In this document: piece after piece, positions 53,186 through 62,000 of the stretch | How positions within the stretch are numbered: the first letter of the stretch is position 1 | How the letters are laid out: every line of letters starts with the position of its first letter | From: Paraspadella gotoi | Taxonomy: Eukaryota; Chaetognatha | Direction: 5' to 3' | Assembly: GCA_051294375.1 (NCBI GenBank) | Contig: CM119264.1 | Coordinates: 1,703,662 to 1,767,661, forward strand | DNA: 64,000 bases | The notes under the pieces: generated by a model | Told to the model about the DNA's origin: nothing | Database searches by the model: none | The model's input: only the letters and a program-made list of their open reading frames with translations | Program-made: the position numbers and the translations under genes

Positions 53186-53270
53186 CTCTCTTCTCTCTCT
53201 CTTCGTTTGTCCGTTCTGTCTGTTCGTTCTATATTCATCACTCTTCACCTCGCAAGAAAATGAACGGATC

Positions 53271-53304
<34 letters not shown>

Positions 53305-53329
53305 NNNNNNNNNNNNNNNNNNNNNNNNN
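53120..53329 (+). repeat. (CT)n then (GTC)n ending at a 25-N gap
   Basis: CT run at 53122-53205, GTC run at 53275-53304, then gap 53305-53329. Confidence 0.9.
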
Positions 53330-53634
53330 TTTGGCGGGAAAAATTAAGGCGACAGATCAATGTCATCGTAAGTCAATCGTTAGATATGATATAAAACGTT
53401 GAGTTTATATTAAAAAAGACGTCATCTTAACAAGTTCCATTTTGATAAGAAGGATGAAACCATTTTTATAAATACTGATTCAATTTTTTTTTTTTAATTT
53501 TCTTCGATCCATTTTATAAGATTGATTCATTCATAATTAATTATAATAATTAATTATATTAATTATTAATTTTAATTATTTATTATATATTTCATATCTT
53601 AATAAATTCGCACAATATTTTTTTCTTATTTTCC

Positions 53635-54055
53635 TTCTTTCTCTCTGACCCGATTTCTAACCTCCTCCCTTCTACCTCCCTTTCTAACCTCCTCCTTTTC
53701 TAACCTCCTCCATTATCTAACCTCCTCGTTTGCTCCCTCTCTCTTTCATCCATCTATTCATTCCCTCTTTTCCCCCTTCCTTCCCCCTTCCCCTATCCCT
53801 CCCTCTCCCTTCCTACCTCTCTTCCTCCCCTCCCCTCCCCTCTTCCCTCCTCTCTTTCCTCCCATCCCCACATACTACCCTCTCCCTTTCCCTCTCCTCC
53901 TCTCTTTCCCACCTCCCCCACCTCTCCTCTCCCTCCTCTCCTCCCCACCCCTCCCCCACCTCCCCTCTCCCCTCTCCCTCTCCCTTTCCCCTCTCCCTCC
54001 TCTCTTTCCCCTCCCTCCCCCACCTCCCTCTCCCTCCCTCCCTCCCTCCCTCTTC
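53635..54055 (+). repeat. CTAACCTCCTCC repeat and CCCTCTCC pyrimidine tract
   Basis: Five units of TCTAACCTCCTCC at 53655-53730 are followed by a C/T-only tract. It ends at the acceptor of the receptor 2 exon at 54060. Confidence 0.85.
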
Positions 54056-54059
54056 TCAG

Positions 54060-54221
54060 AGGGCCGCCTCAACGGAACCCTGACCAAGAAGTGCATCATG
54101 GATTCGGTGGAGGATCGAAGCGACAAAACGCGGAAAGATGCATGTTTGCGGCAAAGACTGGACTTGGAACATCCACATCACCTTCACGCTTCTCTCTGTT
54201 GACGATCTCAGAGACGATGGG
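54060..54221 (+). CDS. Cys-loop receptor 2, N-terminal helix/strand-1 exon
   Basis: CTTCTCAG acceptor. The first part reads GRLNGTLTKKCIMDSVEDRS and TRKDA in one frame. After a one-base shift it continues KDWTWNIHITFTLLSVDD to the phase-0 end at 54221. This looks like the N-terminal helix followed by strand beta-1 of a Cys-loop receptor binding domain. The donor is weak (GTCGCT). The frame shift is either an assembly error or real damage. Confidence 0.55.
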
Positions 54222-54439
54222 GTCGCTCATGTTGTTCATGTTGTTGTTGACGATGTTGATGATGATGTTGATGTTGTTGTTTTTGATGTTGCATTGTAGT
54301 GACGTTGCTAATGTGGTTGATGTTGTTGATGCTTTTACAATTGTATGTTGTTCTTAAAAAGCATTATTTATTTAATTTTGAATTTATTAACGCAATTAAT
54401 TGATGATAAAAGATTAATATTGAACAATCTTCTTCACAG

Positions 54440-54555
54440 ACGATGCAAAGTCGCATTCGCTTGAAGACCGAATGGCCCGACGAGAATCTTGGTTGGCCGG
54501 CCAAAGAGTTGGCCAACAAAGAAGACACCATTCTCATGCCGTCCAGTCTTGCCAG
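54440..54555 (+). CDS. Cys-loop receptor 2, loop-D exon
   Basis: CTTCACAG acceptor, GTCTGA donor. It encodes TMQSRIRLKTEWPDENLGW and ends DTILMPSSLA. The W-x-D-x-x-L-x-W string is the loop D signature of pentameric ligand-gated channels. The same exon of receptor 1 (35050-35162) ends with the identical TILMPSSLA and split codon. Two imperfect copies of the exon end (GCCAGGTCTGATGTGGTTCATTC) follow in the intron. Confidence 0.75.
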
Positions 54556-55224
54556 GTCTGATGTGGTTCATTCTTGTCAGGTCTGATGTGGTTCATTCTT
54601 GCCAGGTCTGATTCGCTTTAGACTGGCTAGATCCGATGTGGTTCATTATTGCCAGGTCTTCGAAAATGTTGGGATATTGATACGATGGACTGCAACATAA
54701 ATTTCATTTAGTTCATTTGTGATTGAACAATGAAAAAAATTTAACATTTAGAATAGAAAAAGTTTTATTGTGTGCCTTTGCTTTTCGTCCATCGTTTAAC
54801 TTAAAAAGAAATCATTTCCTTTTTCTGAAATTAAATAAAACCAAGAATTATAAAATTAATTTTATGTCAAGTGACGTAGTGATGTGATCACACCGAAAAA
54901 ATAAAAAAAAACCTTTTAAGGAATTTCGAGATATAATTATACAAGTGAGAAGTTTGCAAAAGAATTCCTACTCGATTCGAGACAGAGCAGAGCGCCAAAG
55001 GATCAAGCGCGGATTAAATTTAAAACTAAACAAGAAAAAACAATAAATAAACAAAAGGCGTTCGTAGTGAATTTTTTTTAATGAAAAAGAAAAGAAAACA
55101 GTTTTCTTTAGTCGGACTTGATCCTCTTTCGGTTTCTTTGCTTTTTTAAAATCATTTTTCTTTTTCTTTTTTTAACTTACATTTCGTACAATATAAGTGT
55201 CAATTCGTCCTTTCGGCTCTCTTT

Positions 55225-55548
55225 TCCTAGAGTGCCTCATTTCTGATTGTTTATCCCAGAAATTAATTTTAGCTTAAATATTTAACCTAAATATGTTCTT
55301 AAACTTATAAACAAATCCTAAAATCCTAATCTCTAACCTTAATCCTAACTTAATTTTGACCCTTATCTTTAATCCCTTATTCTGAATTTGTAATCCTAAC
55401 CTCTAACCCTAAATGCTGATTATTAACTTTAATCACTAACCTTCTTGCAAACCTAATCCTTAACCTCTAACCTAAATTTTAATTAAAAAAGATTAACCTA
55501 ATTCGGAATTGAAGATAAAACGGGGCATTCGGGGAAAATAAGGCCGTC
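55225..55548 (-). mobile_element. TTAGG-like element with inverted ends
   Basis: Left end GGCTCTCTTTTCCTAGAGTGCC. Right end, on the other strand, CGGCCTTATTTTCCCCGAATGCCCC. The ends are inverted and similar over about 30 bp. The interior is degenerate CCTAA/TCCTAACC sequence. Same design as 29262-29625. It lies in the large intron of receptor 2. Confidence 0.6.
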
Positions 55549-55789
55549 TATTTTCTCTTTTCTCTCATTGATCATCATTTATTCATTCCACTTTATTCTT
55601 AATTTCTTTTCTTCTCGACTTCTATTTTTTTTACTCGCTTTCTTTTTTATTCCTCCACCTACTTAATCTATTTTTAACACCGCCTTTCGAACCACCTCGT
55701 CCACCCACTAATCCCACTCTTGTCCCCCCCTTATCCTCCCACTCTATCCTCCACTATATTTTCCGTTGATCCTTCCTCTTTTTGTCTTT

Positions 55790-56150
55790 ATTTTCCTAAA
55801 GCACCTCGTTTCATCTTAAATTCGGAATTAAAGCAGTTTTGAGGATTAATTATTAAGTCAAAGGTGAAGGATTAGGATTAAAGATTAAGTTACTGATTTG
55901 GGTTAAAAATGAGGATTAAGGATTAAGTTACTGATTTGGGTTCAGGATTAGCATTAAAAATTAATTTTTAGTATTGGGCGTTAGGCTCAGAGATTAAGTT
56001 CAAGGTTTTGGGTTAGGGTTGAGTATTTGGTTAGGGATTAGAGTTGGGAATTAAAGTTAAAGATTAATTTTTAGGTTTGGCAATAGATTAAAGTTAAAGA
56101 CCTATCTTAAAACAAATTGAGGGGAGATTAAGTCTGCTCGAAATGGGCCA
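55790..56150 (+). mobile_element. TTAGG-like element, second copy in same intron
   Basis: It starts TTTATTTTCCTAAAGCACC(T)CGTTTCATC. The interior has GGATTAGGATTAAAG and GGGTTAGGGTTGAG words. The right end (GAAATGGGCCACTTTTGG) is a weaker inverted match. It lies just before the exon at 56197. Confidence 0.5.
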
Positions 56151-56196
56151 CTTTTGGAATTGTTTTGTTGTTTCAACCCCAAAATCTCGCCACCAG

Positions 56197-56409
56197 GTGG
56201 CCAAAATTCGTGCTTCTCGACGATCAAGATTCACAAAATTCACTCATGAAGAAAATGAGCGAATTTCCGGTGAAAATCAACAACAAAGGAGACAACACGA
56301 TGATGGCCGAGGTCACCACGGTTACCGCCTGCAATATGGACACCACTTACTTTCCAAACGACATCCAAACTTGCAGAATCAAGATCGCTCTCATTCCGTT
56401 GAGCATTCG
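56197..56409 (+). CDS. Cys-loop receptor 2, loop-A plus complete Cys-loop exon
   Basis: CACCAG acceptor, GTGAGG donor, 213 bp uninterrupted frame. It begins RWPKFVLLDDQDSQ and has the beta-hairpin NNKGDN. It contains CNMDTTYFPNDIQTC, exactly C-x13-C with M-D at +2/+3, F-P and D-x-Q-x-C as in all eukaryotic Cys-loop receptors. It then reads RIKIALIPLSIR. Where receptor 1 has an intron after the first Cys, this gene has none. This is the most certain coding call in the window. Confidence 0.9.
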
Positions 56410-56754
56410 GTGAGGAAGAGGGGAAGGAGGAGGAGGAGGAGGAGGAGGAGAAGGAGGATGATGATTGGTGATGATTGGTGCGTGATTGATGATAATGATG
56501 ATCATAATTGGTGATGATGATATTAATTATGATAAATCAATTATTGATCGAGTAAACTGATTGATTGATTGATTAATAATCGTTTTAATGATTATTTGAT
56601 TGCCGGTTATTAAAAATTATTGATTGTTTGATTGTATGAATAATCGATTGACTAGATAAGATTGATTTCATTCCATTGATCGATTATTCGATTTTGATTG
56701 ATTGCTTAATTGTATCGATTGATTGATCTAACTCCCCCGCCCCCTCTATTTCAG
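56410..56754. repeat. GGA run and (GATTGATT)n in receptor 2 intron
   Basis: (GGA)n at 56419-56455, GATGATTGGT at 56456-56520, then GATTGATTGATTGAT-like words to 56740. The intron ends CTATTTCAG. Confidence 0.8.
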
Positions 56755-56917
56755 AGACATCGCCAATCTGACCGTCAGCTACGAACACGACGACGATCTC
56801 TTCGACGAATCCGTTGATTGGCCGCTGGAGCCGACTTACTCCAGCACCACCACTGGAGCTTTGATCGTAGGAGTCGTCACCGACAGCGACGACGGAACCA
56901 GGACCAAAGACACGAAG
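56755..56917 (+). CDS. Cys-loop receptor 2, loop-B/C region exon
   Basis: CTATTTCAG acceptor, GTTTTT donor, phase 2 in and phase 0 out, as in receptor 1. It encodes DIANLTVSYEHDDDLFDES, VDWPLEPTY and ends TDSDDGTRTKDTK. The conserved pair (IA-LTV-Y-HD and DWPL-P-Y) shows homology to 36832-36982. It is acidic and has no vicinal Cys pair. The following M1 exon was not found. Confidence 0.8.
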
Positions 56918-58372
56918 GTTTTTGTTGTTTTTTTTTGGGAGGGAGGTTTGTTTTGGTTTTGTTTCGTTATTTACTTTTTCTTTCTGTTTTGTTATTTTGT
57001 TTGAATTTTCTTTTCTTTTCTTTATTTATTTGTTTTTGTTCTGTTGTTTATTTTTTTTTTTAAATTGTTTGGTTTTTATATTTTGTCTTTTTGTTTTATT
57101 TTTGTCTTGTTTTGTTTAGTTTTGCTTTTCTTTTCTTCTGATTTTCTTTTCTTTTCTTTAGTTTAATAGCGAGATAGATTTCGTAATTGCCGCCTGTTTT
57201 AGTTATCGATTATATTTATTTATTTCATGGAATTAGNNNNNNNNNNNNNNNNNNNNNNNNNAATTTCCTGCGAAGGGAATCTCTTTTATTTTTATGTCTC
57301 AAAAATTACACTTCTCGTCACGTTCATTCTAAAATTTATTTCTTACTGTTTTTTGTCTAAATATCAATCAGGCTCTGTTGATTTAAATTATTTGAAACAA
57401 GATAGATGCTGATTCTTGTTTCGTCTTCTTCACTATTTTCAATAATAATCTTTTATTTGTACTTATCCATCCCTTTCTGTACCAAAATAGCAATAATTTC
57501 TTTTAACATATCTAATAATAGATAATCATAACGTATATACACCAAAAAACATTACTGAAATCTTTTTTCTCTGTAAAAAGATGATGAACTTTAAAAATAG
57601 CTGAATAGATTTATCAACCAGTATAGATATTAATTAAATTTTGGATTCAAATTACTATTATTCAATGTAAAAGAGGGTTTAAAATAAAATCACAGCGTTA
57701 AAAATGAATATAAATAAAAACACACATGCAACGTTTTTCCAATGATAAAAATGTATATAATAAAATAACACTGATAAAACGACTTTCTAGAAGTACCAAA
57801 AAGTGAATAACACACACGTTTAACCATACAGCGCAGAACGAATATTTCCAAAGAGATCAACTAACTTAAAACCGAGCGAAGAAAACACGCTTTTTTGTTC
57901 CAATGTAAAAGAGATAAAAAGAAGTTCTCTCTAAGGGTTACTTAGAGAACAACTAATATCAATCCAAACCACTTAAAAAAACTGACTTATTACCTAACTA
58001 AAATTCGGCTATTAATCTGAAATGGGGCGCTTGGGATAAATATGGCCGTTAAGACACCCTATTAAAATTATGTCTATTTTTTTTAAGCATGATTTAACGG
58101 AGTTAAGAACTCGTAAAGTATCAAAAAAACGTCGATAAGAGGGAATCAAATATTTCTAGAGGCATAGTCATGTCCTCCATGTTGTAAGATAAATCCGTAA
58201 TCTGCTTCGCGAGTTTTATTTTAGCAAACAACAACAACATTGGAAATTATCGTTACCTATTTGCTTACTCTAAAATAAGAAAAAAAGCAAAAATACATGA
58301 TTAGCACGTAATAATACTTACTGTAATTGATAGTTAAACTTTTTTTTTTCCCGATTGCTCCCATTAAAATAG
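56918..58372. other. T-rich and AT-rich sequence after receptor 2
   Basis: TTTTGTTT-rich to 57160, 25-N gap 57237-57261, then AT-rich sequence. At 58012-58060 AATGGGGCGCTTGGGATAAA...TGGCCG is the right end of a TTAGG-like element. No M1-type exon was seen. Confidence 0.45.
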
Positions 58373-58518
58373 CACCTTCCGTAAATAACTTGAATATGAG
58401 GGCCGCGATACTGCTGATGATTTATACCTCGACCTCTATCTCTCATCATCGTCTTTTCCCTAACGACCACATGATCCTCAGACCTCCGGTCATTGAATCA
58501 GTCGTCCCGGCCTTCAAT
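58373..58518 (+). CDS. Possible exon, unassigned (perhaps receptor 2 membrane part)
   Basis: An AAAATAG acceptor and a GTATTT donor bound a frame with a hydrophobic stretch (MRAAILLMIYTSTSISHHR) followed by RPPVIESVVPAFN. The helix followed by HH-R resembles the end of M3 in Cys-loop receptors, but residue matches are weak and no phase check is possible. It is non-repetitive and more GC-rich than its surroundings. Confidence 0.25.
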
Positions 58519-59150
58519 GTATTTGTTAATTATTACTATTTTTAATCAAAAAAATTGATGTCTTTTCTTTTAAAAAACCCCATTTTTTCTAGGGTCCTTG
58601 TGATACTTCACACTTTGAATCGATCACGGCAGACCATAAACCCGATCGGAAACTAAAAAGTAATACCAAAAACTACTCGTAGCAATTATCGACTAACTGT
58701 CAATATCAAGAAACACGTTTTCGCTAGACGCAAAGACGAAAATGTCTATGCACGTTCATACGTGTATGAAAATCATATGAAAAAATTTCAAAGAATCGAA
58801 AACAAGGCATCATTGCGGAGGCGCAGCGCAATGTGAGTTCAAAACGTTCTGCACTGGTTGCATACTTCCTCATCCTTTCTTGCGTGATGGATTATTTTTA
58901 TTCTCCGGCGACGACGCCGTGGCAAAGCGCCGCCAAGGACACGCCCGCGAAACTCGCGCGAGGATATCATTCTCCTTTAACCCTCGGCTCATGGATTTGG
59001 ACTTGAAACAAGTTTTTGTAACGTCAACAGTCGACTCTTTTGGATCAAAATAAGCTTTTTAGCCAAACCATGGATACGCGGCCAGTGTGGTAAGATGCAC
59101 CGCGCTCGCGGCTTACGCACGTGCTTTCAGAGACCGCGACTTAGGGGGGG

Positions 59151-59358
59151 ATGAGGCCTGAGTTACCGCGAGACATCGACTACTCTCTCTCCATTTCCCC
59201 TCACGGCCACATGAGCCGGTCAGACTCCGGTCCATTGGTCTCGTCGTCTCCCGGGCTGTTCAAACGGAGCTTTCTAGAATTCGCCGTGTGGCCGGAGCCA
59301 CGAGGAGACCATCTGAATACCGTCTGTCAACCCTCTGAAGACTGTTTTCACGGACAAG
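59151..59358 (+). CDS. Possible first exon of an unknown gene
   Basis: A 70-residue open frame starts at ATG 59151 and runs to a GTTAAT donor-like site. It is non-repetitive (YSLSISPHGHMSRSDSGPLV) with balanced composition, in a GC-richer patch (58870-59360) with many CpG. I do not recognise a family. The ATG follows a run of seven G, so the frame may be shifted. Confidence 0.25.
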
Positions 59359-59369
59359 GTTAATTATTG

Positions 59370-61140
59370 TCTCTTTTCTCGCTAGTATGAACATAGGTTT
59401 GAATAGTGAATTTATATTTCTCTCGCTTATAATATATTGTTCTCTCTCGCCTAATCCTTCCTTATGTCGTGGCTACTTCACCACCACAATTGAAGAATCA
59501 TCTAGTTCTGTAAAGACAAAATTTGATAAGTCCATTTTTTTTACTTTTTAAATCTTTTTTAATGATGCAAATAGGGTAAAACCGCCTGAAAATCAATTAG
59601 CAAAGAGTAAAAGATACGAGCTTTCAAATCAGGTTCATTAGAGAAAATTGACGCCTTAAAAATGCATAAAGTGAAGTAATTGAATCTAGGCAAAAATGTA
59701 CTATATCCTTGCCCCATTTGAGGATATTTATTCTGTACGAGAGGTTTTTGAGTGGATGGAAAGTAAGAGGATGAAGTACAGTTTATAGTTCATCAGTACT
59801 CGGTGTCAAGATTTTGAAATGATCACAAAAAAGATAATTTTATAGATCGAGGGTTTTTTTAGTAATGAGGGATTTATCTAAGTTGAAGGTAAACATATGT
59901 CGGTACTATAAGCAATAGCTTAATTTTAAATGTTATCATGTTCATTTGGAGTTTTAAGTTGTCGCTAACGATATGCGAGACTCTATAAGTTACTCTTGTT
60001 ATTGGATCGGTTCGTAGTACTGCATAATTATACTTGTCCGTTATCTACTTCAATTCAGTTTCTTTAATTGCTATAAATCTAATTTTAATAAAAATGTAAT
60101 ACTGAGATCATTCTACGATTTGCAAACAGACGTGGGATATAAGGTATTATTACATGCTTTTGTTTACAGTTGTTAAGTACAAGTGATCCATATATATAGA
60201 GTCTGATAGAGACTTTTTTTCATATATACTCTGTGTGAGTTGTTCTCATAAAATTGCTTGTAAGGACAACTGAAATCTAGTTGTAGATGCTTGTTAGTAT
60301 GTATCGTCGCTTTGCCTTAAGCAGAAGTCGGTGATAAATATTATATTAATGTGTTTGATTAAAACATTATAAAAATAAAAAAATTAAGATTTTAGATGAA
60401 AATTTGCAAAATTACTTGTTTCAACCATATTTTTTAGTTTTCTATTTTGAATATATTTTAATAATTTTATGAACGGTTTATAGTTTCTAATACTATATCA
60501 ATTTTTTCAAACATATATTGGGCTTTCTTGTTTTTAAAAATGTTTTATGTTTTCTAATAAATTCAATTTCTTTTGACTGATAGAGCTTACTAGCAAAGTT
60601 AGATTAGAAGGTTTATTAATTAGCAACTTGATGTTGTTGCATTGTTGTTAGCAATTTTTTTTTTTATTTTTAGAGATTTCATATATTTTGTAATTAACAA
60701 ATTATTAATTAATAATGATGATGAGTAATTATAAAATTTTTATCAATAAAAGTTGTTTATTTGGAATTTGTAGTAACTAACCTTTATCATAAACTTTTTA
60801 AATCTTTATCAAGAATCCATTTTTAATAATTGTAAATTTCTTTAAAAAAATTTTAAGCTATTTCTTTTTATATTATGTGAATATTTAAATGCTTCATGCA
60901 TGAGGAAAATTTGAAGTTTTCATCAAATTTAAATGCATGAGAGTCAATTTGGTTGTAAAAATGACAAAAGACTTTTACTTGCCGACTTTTTGTCATATTG
61001 TAAATGTAAAAATTCTGGCCGACTTATTGGCTTAAGAAGTCACAATAAGAAGTCATGGCGAATAACATTTTGAAGACTTGCGGCGGATCTTGTTTTTCCA
61101 TTTTACTTTAAATCTACTAGGTTTCCATAAGTTTATGGTT
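59370..61140. other. AT-rich sequence without recognised features
   Basis: Few microsatellites, no convincing exon, no RNA gene seen. Confidence 0.45.
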
Positions 61141-61164
61141 TACAGGACCTAGTCACCCGACATC

Positions 61165-61521
61165 TCATTTAACGCACCTCTTTCGCCGGATCAACATGCC
61201 GCGTGTCGAAAAAGTCGCGCTGCAGCGGGGTGGAGTTGGGATGTGTAACGCGGAGACGCCGGCAGACAAGCGTGAGATCGAGAACATGACGATGGAGATT
61301 GACGGCAAAAGCCAGGACGAGGTGTCGGCGAGACGCTCCCGTGCGCGCGAATCTGCTGGATTAGAGGGAGAAATGGCGGGGAAAGAAAATTTGCGATTGG
61401 AAAATGTCCGAGATGAGGGCGCGAGATTGTGGCGAGGTGATTTTGGTTTGTTGCAGGATTTTTTTAGAAGATTGTCCAGTTTGAGCCAATTATACATGTA
61501 AGGGCAATTTAGTACCGACAC
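61165..61521 (-). CDS. Overlapping open frames on both strands, unknown
   Basis: A 118-codon minus frame and a 101-codon plus frame (61196-61501) share this GC-rich, non-repetitive stretch. The plus frame is hydrophilic and helix-prone (ADKREIENMTMEIDGKSQDE). The minus frame is Ser/Pro-rich with an LLPSISIVMFSISRL stretch. At most one is likely real and I favour the plus strand. No family was recognised. Confidence 0.25.
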   Translation of the reverse strand: MSVLNCPYMYNWLKLDNLLKKSCNKPKSPRHNLAPSSRTFSNRKFSFPAISPSNPADSRARERLADTSSWLLPSISIVMFSISRLSAGVSALHIPTPPRCSATFSTRGMLIRRKRCVK

Positions 61522-61759
61522 GCTTGCAATTCTGCTAGTTTGCAGAACTTCGGATTGTGACTGTAGTTCGGCCGCTACAGGTCGGGTAGACAGTCACGTC
61601 CGCTGTAGTAGGCATTTGACACGTATGGGTCGCGGGAAATCCAAGCACCGGGTAGGTGGGAAGAAAGAATTGTCTCGCTCATTACGCGCAACCAGGGGCT
61701 TGCCCTATGGATTTCAGTCAGAGTGCGTGAATGTGTCGGCGATCAGAGGTATAGGTTTA

Positions 61760-62000
61760 AAGGGTTACGGCTTAGGATGAGAAGTTCATGGGTAAGAGGA
61801 TTTATCGTTAGGGATTAGGATTAAGTATCAGGTGGAGGGATTTTATCGTTAGGGAATTAGGATTGAAGTTGCAGGTTAGGGATTATCATTAGGAGTAGAT
61901 TAAGTTCGATAAGGGGGATTTATGGTTTTGGGAGTTAGGTGTAAGTTCGCTGGCTGTTAGGGGATTTTATCATTAGGGATTAGGTTAGTTGCGGCGTAAG
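61760..62000 (+). repeat. About 46 bp tandem repeat with TTAGGG words
   Basis: Roughly five imperfect units follow the scheme GGGATTTTATCGTTAGGGATTAGG plus a variable 20 bp. It is another interstitial telomere-like sequence but with a regular higher-order period. Confidence 0.7.
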
